Under the pieces are notes generated by a model, which ran no database searches, was not told the origin of the DNA, and was given only the letters and a program-made list of their open reading frames with translations. Below are positions 28,251 through 37,405 of a DNA stretch of 64,000 nucleotides, piece by piece. The translations under genes were made by a program, and so were the position numbers. The stretch's first letter is position 1. The number at the start of each line of letters is the position of its first letter. Origin of the DNA: Sneathiella sp. P13V-1 (lineage in GTDB: Bacteria > Pseudomonadota > Alphaproteobacteria > Sneathiellales > Sneathiellaceae); NCBI RefSeq assembly GCF_015143595.1, contig NZ_WYEU01000002.1, positions 620,001 through 684,000 on the forward strand, read 5' to 3'.

Positions 28251-28352
28251 TTTATAAGCACAATTCCCCCAAATGAACCAACATCAGCCATGTGCCAACA
28301 GCGGTTGTCTGCTTAAATTTATAAAATGGAATATTTAAAGAAGCCTAAACTG

Positions 28353-29186
28353 CTACATTAGACCGAGGGATTTTAAGCTAGTGCTTTCATTGCGGCTGAC
28401 AATTAAGTGGTCATGCACTTTAATATTAAGGGCATCTGCAGCTTTAACAATTTCACCTGTCATCTGGATGTCAGCGCGGGAAGGGGTTGTGTCCCCAGAT
28501 GGGTGGTTGTGAACCAGAATGAGGGAGCTTGCATGTAGTTCAAGTGCTCGCTTTACCACTTCTCTTGGATAAACGGCGGTGTGGTTTACTGTGCCGGTTT
28601 GCTGAATTTCATCGGCGATAAGATGGTTTTTATTGTTGAGGAACAGAATACGGAAATTCTCAACCTCTTTGCGACCCATAACAACTTGGCAGTATTCCTG
28701 TAAGGCCTGCCAGGAGCTTAAGACGTTCTTTTCTTTAAATTCGCCGCGAAGAAGTTTTTCACCCAATTTTTCAGAAATGCGAATTGTTGCAATTGCAGCA
28801 TCGCCAACACCATCTATTTTTTTTAGTGTTTCGTTTGAAGCGCTCATCACCCCAGACAAATCACCAAATTCATTTATCAAACGTTTAGCGAGAGGTTTGG
28901 TGTCACCGCGAGGGGAGGCCGCAAAAAGGAGCATTTCAAGAAGTTCGTAATCCGCTAGACTCTCGACCCCAAGAGTTAGGACTTTTTTCCTCAAGCGTTC
29001 ACGATGGCCTAATTTGTCATCGAATTTTATTTTTTTTGCGGTTGAGCTGTCGGAAAGTCCCTCATGATCGTTCTTGTCGTGAGGGGTATAAGGAATATTG
29101 GGACCTTTGACATTGGACGGTAGCAAGTCGCTTTGAACAACTTGCTCTTTAAAACCAGTGTTTTTAGAAGTTCCCTCAGACGTCAT
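28353..29186 (-). CDS. radC: RadC-family JAB/MPN protein
   Basis: Protein of 277 aa with an N-terminal low-complexity part, a helix-hairpin-helix region (about 100-140, ETLKKIDGVGDAAIATIR) and a C-terminal JAB/MPN domain. The metal motif HNHPSGDTTPSRAD carries the His-x-His and the downstream Ser and Asp. The biochemical role of RadC proteins is unsettled in spite of the name. The start is uncertain: the frame is open to 29264, but that would overlap map by about 90 bases, so I chose ATG 29186, which overlaps map by 11. Confidence 0.88.
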   Translation of the reverse strand: MTSEGTSKNTGFKEQVVQSDLLPSNVKGPNIPYTPHDKNDHEGLSDSSTAKKIKFDDKLGHRERLRKKVLTLGVESLADYELLEMLLFAASPRGDTKPLAKRLINEFGDLSGVMSASNETLKKIDGVGDAAIATIRISEKLGEKLLRGEFKEKNVLSSWQALQEYCQVVMGRKEVENFRILFLNNKNHLIADEIQQTGTVNHTAVYPREVVKRALELHASSLILVHNHPSGDTTPSRADIQMTGEIVKAADALNIKVHDHLIVSRNESTSLKSLGLM

Positions 29187-30000
29187 ATGGTGGATGATCC
29201 AAGCCTTTAGGCGATTTTGTGAAGATCTCGTATCCGTCAGCGGTAACACCCAAGGAATGTTCAAACTGTGCGGATAAAGACCTGTCGCGGGTTACAGCGG
29301 TCCAGCCATCTTCCAGCACTTTCACCTGCCACTTACCCAGATTGATCATTGGCTCAATGGTGAAAATCATACCCTCACGAAGTTCAACACCTTCGCCCGG
29401 GGTGCCGTAGTGAACCACATTAGGAACGTCGTGGAAAACCTGACCCAGACCGTGGCCACAAAAATCACGAACAACAGAGCAGCGGTTCTTTTCAGCAAAC
29501 GACTGAATGGCATAGCCAATGTCACCCGTTGTTGCGCCGGGTTTGACAACTTCAATACCCCGCATCAGGCATTCATATGTGATGTCGATCAGGCGACGTG
29601 CTTTTACATTTGGTTTGCCCGCAATGAACATGCGGCTTGTATCACCATGCCAGCCATCCACAATTGGTGTCACATCGATATTGATGATGTCGCCATCTTT
29701 CAGTTTCTTATCACTTGGAATACCATGACAGACAACATGATTGATGGACGTACAGATGGATTTTGGAAACCCGCGATAGCCAAGCGGTGCACAAGTGCCG
29801 CCGCGTTCCGTAATGAAGTCACTGCAAAGCGTGTTCAGCTCGTCCGTGGAGACACCAGGGACTACATGTTCCGCGATCATGTCCAGTGTTTCAGCAGCCA
29901 ACTGCCCAGCTTTGCGCATACCCTCAAAGCCCTCAGGACCATGAAGTTTGACAACGCCGGTATTTTCGACGGGTGTTTCTTTGCTGCTGATATATTTCAT
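29176..30000 (-). CDS. map: Methionine aminopeptidase, type I
   Basis: Metalloenzyme of 274 aa that removes the initiator Met. Metal ligands are visible in order: Asp in NIDVTP, Asp in WHGDTSRMF, His in GHGLGQVFH, Glu in FTIEPM and Glu near AQFEHS. The Gly/Cys-type pocket segment is SINHVVCHGIP. It has an N-terminal extension of about 25 residues compared with E. coli. It is followed by radC in an overlapping arrangement. Confidence 0.96.
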   Translation of the reverse strand: MKYISSKETPVENTGVVKLHGPEGFEGMRKAGQLAAETLDMIAEHVVPGVSTDELNTLCSDFITERGGTCAPLGYRGFPKSICTSINHVVCHGIPSDKKLKDGDIINIDVTPIVDGWHGDTSRMFIAGKPNVKARRLIDITYECLMRGIEVVKPGATTGDIGYAIQSFAEKNRCSVVRDFCGHGLGQVFHDVPNVVHYGTPGEGVELREGMIFTIEPMINLGKWQVKVLEDGWTAVTRDRSLSAQFEHSLGVTADGYEIFTKSPKGLDHPPYDV

Positions 30001-30059
30001 CTGTCTAATTGGTCTTTTCTGAATACTATACTGGTTTCTATCATTAAGGGAAGTTGAAG

Positions 30060-30767
30060 TTAATCATTTTCTATCAATGAGATAGTATGATTTATTCCAA
30101 TCCGCTCTGGTGTTATATGGCAATCATAGCAAATGATTTCCACACCTGCAGCCACAGCTTCCTTAAAGGCTTCCGAATAAGCCGGATCAATGTCAGATGC
30201 AAGCCTGAAACGATCACAATCGGTGCGCTGAACCAGATAAAACATGGTGGCCCGATGGCCTTGTTCAACCATATTTGCCAGTTCTTTCAGATGTTTCGTG
30301 CCGCGTGCTGTGACGGCATCTGGAAATTCTGCCAACCCGTCTTCACGGGAGAGGGTGACGTTTTTCACCTCAACATAGCAGTCTGCCTTGCCTTCAGACT
30401 GAAGCAGAATATCAATACGGCTGTTCTCTCCATATTTTACTTCATTACGAAGTGTATCATATCCGGCGAGTTCAGGAACTTCTCTGTTTGAAATCGCTTC
30501 TGAAACAATCTTATTGGGATGAGAAGTATTGACGCCAACAAGGGCGGGGCCTGTATCCACAAGTTCCCAAGAGAATTTCAGTTTTCTTTTCGGGTTGTCA
30601 GATTTTGAAAGCCAGACTTTGTATCCGGGTTCTTTCAGCCCCATCATGGATCCGGAATTGGCGCAATGGGCAGTCACGACCTCGCCATTTTCCAACGTGA
30701 TATCGCTCAAGAACCGTTTATAACGTTTGATGAGAGTGCCTGAAATTAAAGGGGTTGGAAAATCCAT
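30060..30767 (-). CDS. sfsA: SfsA family nucleic-acid-binding protein
   Basis: Protein of 235 aa that matches SfsA: an N-terminal OB-like part (GTLIKRYKRFLSDITLENGE) and the nuclease-like core with Asp/Glu-x-Lys seen as DCYVEVKNVTLS. The mark THPNKIV and FPDAVTARGTKHL are also typical. In E. coli it was named for sugar fermentation stimulation and binds DNA; nuclease activity is suggested by its fold. It lies 59 bases upstream of map on the same strand. Confidence 0.92.
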   Translation of the reverse strand: MDFPTPLISGTLIKRYKRFLSDITLENGEVVTAHCANSGSMMGLKEPGYKVWLSKSDNPKRKLKFSWELVDTGPALVGVNTSHPNKIVSEAISNREVPELAGYDTLRNEVKYGENSRIDILLQSEGKADCYVEVKNVTLSREDGLAEFPDAVTARGTKHLKELANMVEQGHRATMFYLVQRTDCDRFRLASDIDPAYSEAFKEAVAAGVEIICYDCHITPERIGINHTISLIEND

Positions 30768-30889
30768 GATATATGCCGTCCGGTTTTATTCTTAATTTCG
30801 TCTGCATGAAAAGGCTTTGTGTTTTTTGACATTCTCGTCAAAAATGCCTGCAAACAGAAAGACAATAGGCATTCAGCTGGAAAAATCAA

Positions 30890-31660
30890 ATGTCAGAAAC
30901 AAAAGAAAAACCGATCATCAAAACCGCAGCAATGGTTGTCATTGGGGATGAAATCCTCTCTGGTCGCACCCAGGACATCAACGTGGCGCATGTGGCAACC
31001 AAGATCGGCGAGATTGGCATTCAAATGCGAGAAGTTCGCATTATTCCAGATATTGAGCAGGAAATTGTGGATGCGGTGAATTATTGCCGTGCCAAATATG
31101 ATTACGTCTTTACAAGTGGTGGCATTGGCCCAACCCACGACGATATTACAGCTGATTCCATTGCGGCGGCGTTCGGGGTTGGCATTGGTTACCATCCGGA
31201 AGCTTTTGACATTCTAACGAAACACTACGAACAAGCTGGCGTCGAGTTTAACGAAGCGCGTAAAAGAATGGCACGTGTTCCGGATGGCGGCTCTTTGATT
31301 GATAACCCGGTGAGTAAGGCACCCGGTTTCAGAATGGAAAATGTCTTCACCATGGCTGGTGTGCCCGCAGTACTGCAAGCGATGATGGAAAGCATTGTTC
31401 CAACCCTTGAAGGCGGGGCAAAGATGCTTAACCGGTCAGTACAGGTATCTCTGCCAGAAGGTCGTGTAGCTAAAAATTTGGGCGAACTGCAGGAAAAATT
31501 CCCTGAAGTTTCAATGGGTTCTTACCCATACTTCAAGGCGGGTAAAGTCGGCACCAATCTGGTGCTTCGTTCTGTTCACCCGGATTTATTGGATCAAGCC
31601 CAAGCTGAGCTTATTCAAATGCTTGAAGCAGAAGGTGCGGAATATCAGGCGGAAGAATAG
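30890..31660 (+). CDS. Molybdopterin-binding-domain protein, CinA N-terminal type
   Basis: Protein of 256 aa with the MoCF-binding (MoaB/MogA-like) domain: MVVIGDEILSGRTQDINVAH at the start and TSGGIGPTHDDIT at the molybdopterin/nucleotide loop. It corresponds to the N-terminal half of CinA, whose members split ADP-ribose or nicotinamide mononucleotide depending on domains present. The C-terminal deamidase domain of full CinA is absent. The function of stand-alone forms is unclear. Confidence 0.88.
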   Translation: MSETKEKPIIKTAAMVVIGDEILSGRTQDINVAHVATKIGEIGIQMREVRIIPDIEQEIVDAVNYCRAKYDYVFTSGGIGPTHDDITADSIAAAFGVGIGYHPEAFDILTKHYEQAGVEFNEARKRMARVPDGGSLIDNPVSKAPGFRMENVFTMAGVPAVLQAMMESIVPTLEGGAKMLNRSVQVSLPEGRVAKNLGELQEKFPEVSMGSYPYFKAGKVGTNLVLRSVHPDLLDQAQAELIQMLEAEGAEYQAEE

Positions 31661-31663
31661 AAG

Positions 31664-31689
31664 AGGGGCGTAAATCCGCCCCTTATTTT
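31664..31689 (+). terminator. Terminator after the molybdopterin-binding-domain gene
   Basis: AGGGGCG (31664-31670) pairs with CGCCCCT (31677-31683), followed by TATTTTT. In the other direction, at the end of pxpA, the T-run is missing. Confidence 0.8.
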
Positions 31690-32462
31690 TAGCTGAAGAT
31701 TTCAGGCAAGGTTGCCAGTCTATAACCTTCTTTTGTTAGTCGCTCTTTGACACCGTTGGCGATATTAATGGCCCCATCAGAATCTCCATGAACACAGATA
31801 CTGTGGATTTCAGCTTCAATCCCTTTACCTTCAGGGGTGAGGATTTTACCGCTATCAAGAAAGGACAGGATCTGATCCGCTGCCTGATTGGCATCATGGA
31901 TCATGGAGCCCGGTTGTGATCTTGGTGCGAGATTTCCATTTTCATCATAAGTGCGATCCGCAAAAATCTCACCTGCCGTAGGAAGCCCCGCGTTAATACC
32001 GCCTTTAAACAGGCAGGATCCAGCTGTTGCCAGAAGGATAAGATTGCTATCGACGGCCTTGATCGCACGTGCAATGGCATCTGACATGTCCTGATCCACT
32101 GATGCCATATTGTTAAGCGCGCCGTGCGGTTTGACATGCGTAACCACCGTGTCGTTCATCGCAGCCATGGCCATAATGGCACCGATCTGATAGGCGACCA
32201 TGGCCTCCAATTCATCTGATGAAAGATGCATTTGGCGGCGGCCAAAACCCTGATGATCCGGAAAGGAAGGATGCGCGCCGATACTCACGCCGTTTTGCTT
32301 GGCGCGGGCAATGGTTTCGCGCATCACCAAAGGATCGCCAGCATGATAGCCACAAGCAATATTGGCAGAATTGACAGTTGCCAGCATGGCCTCATCATTG
32401 CCGATGCTATACATGCCGTAGCTTTCACCCAAATCTGCGTTCAAATTCACCTGTTTTGTCAT
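31689..32462 (-). CDS. pxpA: 5-oxoprolinase subunit A (LamB/YcsF family)
   Basis: Protein of 257 aa of the LamB/YcsF family: NLNADLGESYGMY at the N-terminus, ANIACGYHAGDP, and VKPHGALNN. PxpA works with PxpB and PxpC in ATP-dependent opening of 5-oxo-L-proline to glutamate, as shown for B. subtilis and E. coli. Its start overlaps the pxpC stop by four bases, so it is translationally coupled. It is the last gene of the operon. Confidence 0.94.
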   Translation of the reverse strand: MTKQVNLNADLGESYGMYSIGNDEAMLATVNSANIACGYHAGDPLVMRETIARAKQNGVSIGAHPSFPDHQGFGRRQMHLSSDELEAMVAYQIGAIMAMAAMNDTVVTHVKPHGALNNMASVDQDMSDAIARAIKAVDSNLILLATAGSCLFKGGINAGLPTAGEIFADRTYDENGNLAPRSQPGSMIHDANQAADQILSFLDSGKILTPEGKGIEAEIHSICVHGDSDGAINIANGVKERLTKEGYRLATLPEIFS

Positions 32463-33535
32463 AGCTCTTCCTCTAACTGTCCGGTTATGCGCCCCGGATC
32501 CATCGCGTTTACCACGCCATCAATGATATTTTCTTCATAGAGGGCTTTCACGTTTATCTTTCCAACTTCGATATAGGTATCAATCGAAGAAATGCACTTC
32601 TCAATTTGGGCATATCTGGCAAGTCGAAGCTCACTGGCCTGTTCAAGGCTGACAAATTCAAATTGCATGCTTTGATTAGGTAGGACTTGCCCAAGACGAT
32701 GCATATCTGCAGCAATCACAGTGCCGATTTTGGGGTATCCACCAATTGTCTGGCAATCCATAAACAGGATAATGGGTTGTCCACTTCCAGGGACCTGAAT
32801 GGTGCCGGGAACAGATCCATCAGAAATCAGATCATGTCCTTTTTCGGGAAGGGCAGCAATTGCGTCCCCTTCAAGCCTGATCCCCATGCGATCCACATCT
32901 TTTGTGACCGCAAAAGTTTGGTTGGCAAACCTACTCAGTGTCTCCTCTGAGAAATAGTCGTCTTGAGGCCCTTTGATAATGTGAATTGGGGTGTTATCAG
33001 CCGTAAGGGGTGATTTTACAATCTGGTCCTCACCATGAACAGACGCCTGATTTAAAGGAAGTTGATCTCCTTCGTTAAGGACGCTGCCATTTAGTCCACC
33101 AAGGCTTGCGCGGGCATAGGTTGATTGACTTCCCAATACGGTTGGCAGGTTAAATCCGCCTTCAACAGAGAGATAACCTGTTGCAACGCCTTTCAAAGGA
33201 TGAAGATGCAGTTCATCTCCATCATGCAAGGTCACGCTCCGCCATGCGACAATCTCAATTGGATCCTCGTCAGATTTACGGATTAATGTCGCGGTTGTGT
33301 CAGCGGCAAGGCCAAGGCGAAGGGGACCGCCAATGGCTTTTACTTTGGGTCCCATAAAGCGAAATTCGATGGCCGCCGTAAAAGGCTCATTGCCCACAAG
33401 CGCATTACCGATTTGCAGAGATACCGGGTCCACAGCACCGCTTCTTGGAACGCCGGAACTTGCCATTCCGTATCGACCTTTATCCTGTATGGAGGACAGA
33501 AGGCCCGGGTGGAGAATTTCCAGATGAGCCGTCAT
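32459..33535 (-). CDS. pxpC: 5-oxoprolinase subunit C (biotin-dependent carboxyltransferase domain family)
   Basis: Protein of 358 aa, AHS2 domain family: HPGLLSSIQDKGRYGMASSGVPRSGAVD at the N-terminus (shown in shorter form as LLSSIQDKGRYG and GVPRSGAVD), and SGQPIILFMDCQTIGGYPKIG split around the conserved QTIGGYPK. With PxpA and PxpB it forms 5-oxoprolinase. It overlaps both neighbours by four bases. Confidence 0.93.
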   Translation of the reverse strand: MTAHLEILHPGLLSSIQDKGRYGMASSGVPRSGAVDPVSLQIGNALVGNEPFTAAIEFRFMGPKVKAIGGPLRLGLAADTTATLIRKSDEDPIEIVAWRSVTLHDGDELHLHPLKGVATGYLSVEGGFNLPTVLGSQSTYARASLGGLNGSVLNEGDQLPLNQASVHGEDQIVKSPLTADNTPIHIIKGPQDDYFSEETLSRFANQTFAVTKDVDRMGIRLEGDAIAALPEKGHDLISDGSVPGTIQVPGSGQPIILFMDCQTIGGYPKIGTVIAADMHRLGQVLPNQSMQFEFVSLEQASELRLARYAQIEKCISSIDTYIEVGKINVKALYEENIIDGVVNAMDPGRITGQLEEEL

Positions 33536-34281
33536 TTCTGCACCTCAGTTGTTGAGGCCAGATCTTCTAGGGATAACTCACCACTTTTATAGGCGGCATC
33601 AAGTTCTTTGAAAACCTCCTCGCTCACTGGCTTAAAACGGATCAGGTCGCCCGGGGCCATTAAGGCCGGGCGGCTTCTGTTCTGATCGAAAAGAGGCACT
33701 GGGCAGCGTCCGATTAGATGCCAGCCACCTGGGCTCTCCCACGGATAAATAGCCGTTTGTGCATTGGCAATGGCAACGGATCCCGGCGGAACTTTCACGC
33801 GTGGGGATTGGCGACGCGGAAAACGAATGCGTTCGTCAATTTCCCCAAGGAAAGGAAAACCTGGCAAAAAACCGATCAGCAATACGTCATAATCCTGTCC
33901 AGTGTGTATATCGACCACTTCGGAAGTGGACAGACCACTCCGTTCTGCGATTTCTTGCAAATCCGGTGCGTATTCCCCTTCATAACAGGCGGGCAGGGTC
34001 CATAAGGTTCCTGCGCTCTCGGTTGTGTTACTTTCAGCGCCTACCAAGGATTTAACAACAGCAAGGTTTGCGCGGAAATCTGCCAGATCCGGGTCCATCA
34101 CCAGGGTGAGGGAGCGCACAGCGGAGATGATATCCAGAACACCACCAATAGCACCGTCTTCAATTTTCTGATCGATCGCGACGCGCAAGGCCCGAATATG
34201 ACGGGCGCCGACCACACCGCTGAGATCTGGAAATTCAACCGTGAAGGCGGAATCCCCGAGCATCAGAAATCGCGAGTTCAT
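33532..34281 (-). CDS. pxpB: 5-oxoprolinase subunit B (AHS1/KipI family)
   Basis: Protein of 249 aa, AHS1 domain family. Visible marks are GDSAFTVEF at the N-terminus, FLPGFPFLGEID, SPRVKVPPGSVAIAN and the end segment ESPGGWHLIGRCP. It is a partner of PxpC in 5-oxoprolinase. It lies 56 bases downstream of the TRAP large permease gene, with an inverted repeat between them. Confidence 0.93.
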   Translation of the reverse strand: MNSRFLMLGDSAFTVEFPDLSGVVGARHIRALRVAIDQKIEDGAIGGVLDIISAVRSLTLVMDPDLADFRANLAVVKSLVGAESNTTESAGTLWTLPACYEGEYAPDLQEIAERSGLSTSEVVDIHTGQDYDVLLIGFLPGFPFLGEIDERIRFPRRQSPRVKVPPGSVAIANAQTAIYPWESPGGWHLIGRCPVPLFDQNRSRPALMAPGDLIRFKPVSEEVFKELDAAYKSGELSLEDLASTTEVQK

Positions 34282-34310
34282 TTTCTTATCCGTTGTTTTT
34301 CAGCACACTG

Positions 34311-34335
34311 ACAGGGGGTGATCCCACCCCACTGT
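34311..34335 (-). other. Hairpin between dctM and pxpB
   Basis: ACAGGGGGTG (34311-34320) pairs with CACCCC and CTGT (34325-34335) with one bulge. It has no T-run in the direction of transcription, so it looks like an mRNA processing or stabilising element and not a terminator. Confidence 0.5.
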
Positions 34336-34337
34336 TT

Positions 34338-35621
34338 TTAGTAGAAAAGTTGCGGTAACCACAAGGCCAATTCTGGGAAGGCAATCAAAAGCGCGATCAT
34401 GGCAAACATGGTTGCCACGAACGGCAATGCACCAATCATTAGGTCTTTAAGCTGTCCCGATGACCGAATGGATTGCACCACAAACAGGTTGATCCCAATG
34501 GGTGGTGTGATCAGCGCGGTTTCAAGAAGCACCATCAACAGGATACCAAACCAGACCGGATCATAGCCCATGCTGACAACGATCGGGGTGACGATGGTTG
34601 CCGTGGTGATCAACATGGAGAAAGTTTCCATAAAGCAGCCTAGAATAATATAGAAGGCCACAATCAATAGAAGCGTTCCAAGCGGTCCTAGACCCAGTCC
34701 AACAATAAAATCAGTAAGTTGCGTAGTCAGCCCAATGGCGGAAAGTACAAAGTTCAGGAATACAGCCGCCACGATAATTAGCATGATAATGCCGGTGGTG
34801 CGCATAGTGCCTTTGAAGACTTCCTTCAACATTGAAATGCTGAGACTGCGGTGGAAGGCTGCCAGAATAAGGGCTGCCACCACACCTAATGAGGCGGCTT
34901 CGGTTGGTGTCGCCCAGCCAGCGTAAATCGATCCCACTACAACAAGGAAGATCAAAATCGGGGGTCCTAAATGGACAAGACTTTTGATCTTTTCAGACCA
35001 GGTGTAAGTGATTTTCTCACCGCCCCATTGCGGTTTGTAGAGACAGGCAATGATCACTGTCGCCATAAACAGGCCCGCCAGAAGAAGACCCGGTACAAAA
35101 CCCGCCAGATATAGCTCTGATACGGATGTATTGGTGAGCAATCCAAAGACGATCAGGTTAATGGAAGGCGGGATCAGAATCCCGAGCGTTCCACCAGCCG
35201 CAATGGTGCCGAGGAACATAGGCTCATTATATTTGCGTTTATGCATTTCAGGCTCTGCCACAGTGCCGATGGTGGCGGCCGTTGCAACGCTGGAACCAGA
35301 TGTGGCAGCGAATAAGGCGCAGGCGCCAATGTTGGAATGCATCAAGCCGCCAGGAAGCCAGGAAAGCCATTTCGCCATGGCGTCATACATTCGGGTTGCA
35401 ATGCCGGAACGCAGCAGAATTTCACCGAGCATGACAAACATCGGGATGGCAACGAGCAGAAATTCAATGGAGTTTTGCCAGAAAATATCTCCGATCGCGC
35501 GGTGCACGGGCATCATCGTAAAGAAGTGACCCAAGATCAGGCCAAGCCAACCGAGTGCAGCCGCAACAGGAATACTGAGCGCGATCAGGACAAGAAGAAT
35601 TAGAATAGCAGCGGGAAGCAT
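34338..35621 (-). CDS. dctM: TRAP transporter large permease (DctM)
   Basis: Membrane protein of 427 aa with about 12 helices. It carries the family's glycine/proline-rich repeats (TIAAGGTLGILIPPSINLIVFG, here noted by its core GTLGILIPPS, and the second-half counterpart ALITPPIGINLFV). It moves a small acid with sodium, fed by the periplasmic DctP. Its start follows the dctQ stop without a gap. Substrate is inferred from context to be a 5-oxoproline- or glutamate-related acid. Confidence 0.93.
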   Translation of the reverse strand: MLPAAILILLVLIALSIPVAAALGWLGLILGHFFTMMPVHRAIGDIFWQNSIEFLLVAIPMFVMLGEILLRSGIATRMYDAMAKWLSWLPGGLMHSNIGACALFAATSGSSVATAATIGTVAEPEMHKRKYNEPMFLGTIAAGGTLGILIPPSINLIVFGLLTNTSVSELYLAGFVPGLLLAGLFMATVIIACLYKPQWGGEKITYTWSEKIKSLVHLGPPILIFLVVVGSIYAGWATPTEAASLGVVAALILAAFHRSLSISMLKEVFKGTMRTTGIIMLIIVAAVFLNFVLSAIGLTTQLTDFIVGLGLGPLGTLLLIVAFYIILGCFMETFSMLITTATIVTPIVVSMGYDPVWFGILLMVLLETALITPPIGINLFVVQSIRSSGQLKDLMIGALPFVATMFAMIALLIAFPELALWLPQLFY

Positions 35622-36224
35622 TTAATCACCCTTCACATCAGAATTTGTGTGGGAGCGAAGCTTGTCTGCTTCTTCTCCGAGTTCAGTGGCAATTTCCTCA
35701 TCCAAGGACGGGATGCCCATAAGTTGATCCACTTGATTCTGCTTGCCTTTCAGCATGTAGAAAACCGCAGTAATCAGCAGCAAAAACGAGGTGAGCGCCG
35801 CGAAACAAAGCCCCACATACCAAAGCGTCTGCGGATAGACGAGAGGGGTCTGAAGCGGGGTGATGGACCGGCTGTCATAGAGGAAGGCGTCTGAGACAAT
35901 GTTGTAGGAGAAGTAACAAACAACACCGAAGAAGCCGAACATGGCCGCCATGCTCAGGATATCCAGCACGCGTTGAACGGGCGCTGGCAAGACGTTATAC
36001 AGCAAATCAATTCGGATATTTGCCCGTGTGACCAAGGCGTATGAGTATGCGCAAGCCGTTGCCACTGCAAAAACATAGCCTGAGATTTCATCTGCACCCG
36101 CGATGGAATAGTTAAATACCTTCCGGGTGATAATGTCATAGGTCACCAGACACGCCGCGGCCATTAAGGACCAGCCGCCAACCTGTACAAGTGCGTTAAT
36201 GACACGATTAAGTGGGCCAAACAT
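35622..36224 (-). CDS. dctQ: TRAP transporter small permease (DctQ)
   Basis: Membrane protein of 200 aa with four helices (about 14-33, 47-66, 85-110, 130-155) and an acidic C-terminal tail. Segment GADEISGYVFAVATACAYSY lies in the second helix region, with the family's E in the membrane. It stabilises DctM and docks DctP. Confidence 0.9.
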   Translation of the reverse strand: MFGPLNRVINALVQVGGWSLMAAACLVTYDIITRKVFNYSIAGADEISGYVFAVATACAYSYALVTRANIRIDLLYNVLPAPVQRVLDILSMAAMFGFFGVVCYFSYNIVSDAFLYDSRSITPLQTPLVYPQTLWYVGLCFAALTSFLLLITAVFYMLKGKQNQVDQLMGIPSLDEEIATELGEEADKLRSHTNSDVKGD

Positions 36225-36252
36225 TGATCTGCCTTTTCTAAATCGATTGGAG

Positions 36253-36292
36253 GAAGCAGGATCGGTGAGTGGCTCTCAACCGATCCCGCTTC
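36253..36292 (-). other. Strong hairpin between dctP and dctQ
   Basis: GAAGCAGGATCGGT (36253-36266) pairs with ACCGATCCCGCTTC (36279-36292) over 14 positions with one G-U in the RNA. No T-run follows. Such a loop behind a binding-protein gene usually protects the upstream mRNA and gives more binding protein than permease. Confidence 0.65.
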
Positions 36293-36301
36293 AAGGGTTC
36301 C

Positions 36302-37369
36302 TTATTTGGAAACCGCTTTCATGTTCAGTACTTTACCAACTGTGTCATTCCAGTTGTCAGCACAATCTTTACCGCAACGCTCTGCCCAGCGGGACAGAAC
36401 AACGTCATTTGCGATTTTGTCGCGGGCTTTCAGGTCGTCAGCGCTTGGCTCAACCAGTGTCATGCCGCCAAGTGGCGCATCTGCACCAAGAGGGCAAGAT
36501 TTACCTGTAAGACATTGAATTGCAACATCATCTTCTTTTGCAGTTGCTTCCCACATGCTGTCGGTCAGCTTATCAAGACGGGCTTTCATGTCTTTCTGCT
36601 GATCCGCAGACATGGAGTTCCACTTGTCCATATTCATGGCACCGAAAGCAAGGCCCCAACCCACACGCATTGTGTAGACATAGTTTGCAGCTTGATACCA
36701 TTTCGCTGTGTAAGCGGACATGGTGCCGGTGATCGCGCAATCTACAACGCCTTTTTCAAGGGCCGGAATAACTTCACCGAAGGATACAGTGACGGATGTG
36801 CCGCCAACACCTTCAACGAAATCACCAAGAGTTGTCGCGTAAACGCGGATTTTCTTACCTTTCAGGTCCTGAATGCCTTTGATTTCGTTTTTGCAGTAAA
36901 GGATCTGGGATGGGAAAGGATATAGCTGCAGCAGTTTTGCGTTATAGTATTTGGCAAACGCTTTTTCCAAAGTCGGGAAGTAAGCTTCAGCAACTTTCCG
37001 CTCTGTTCCGATATCCTGTGTCACGGAAGACAGATCACCACCTTCAAACACCGCGTTTTCAGCAGCCACATATCCCGGCAGACCATAGGCATAGTCAAAC
37101 ACGCCGGATTTCAGCATACGCATCACTTCAAAGCCCTTAAGGCCGAATTCAGAGTAAGACCCGATTGTAGAGATAACGCCACCTTTGGTTTCCTTTGCAA
37201 TGCCGCGCCAGAAAGGGGCCTCACGGTCGTTATAGTTAGTCATGCTGTTCCATGTACCAATAACGCTCATTTTAACTGGTTTGTCTGCGGCATTGGCAGA
37301 TGCCACACCCAGTGCAATCGTTGCTACCGCACCCGCGGCAAGGCCGATCGCCTTTACTTTGTTCAACAT
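36302..37369 (-). CDS. dctP: TRAP transporter substrate-binding protein (DctP)
   Basis: Periplasmic binding protein of 355 aa with a signal peptide (about 1-28, ending SANA-A). It has the DctP-family domain: DLKGKKIRVYATT places the Arg that usually pairs with the ligand carboxylate, followed by the VSFGEVIPALEKGVVDC helix. Several Cys residues near the C-terminus (Cys pairs about 280-340) may form disulfides. I chose ATG 37369 with GGAGG upstream. Ligand unknown; context suggests 5-oxoproline, glutamate or a similar acid. Confidence 0.92.
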   Translation of the reverse strand: MLNKVKAIGLAAGAVATIALGVASANAADKPVKMSVIGTWNSMTNYNDREAPFWRGIAKETKGGVISTIGSYSEFGLKGFEVMRMLKSGVFDYAYGLPGYVAAENAVFEGGDLSSVTQDIGTERKVAEAYFPTLEKAFAKYYNAKLLQLYPFPSQILYCKNEIKGIQDLKGKKIRVYATTLGDFVEGVGGTSVTVSFGEVIPALEKGVVDCAITGTMSAYTAKWYQAANYVYTMRVGWGLAFGAMNMDKWNSMSADQQKDMKARLDKLTDSMWEATAKEDDVAIQCLTGKSCPLGADAPLGGMTLVEPSADDLKARDKIANDVVLSRWAERCGKDCADNWNDTVGKVLNMKAVSK

Positions 37370-37405
37370 TGTAGATACCTCCGTGTATGAAAATTTGAAC
37401 ATTTC

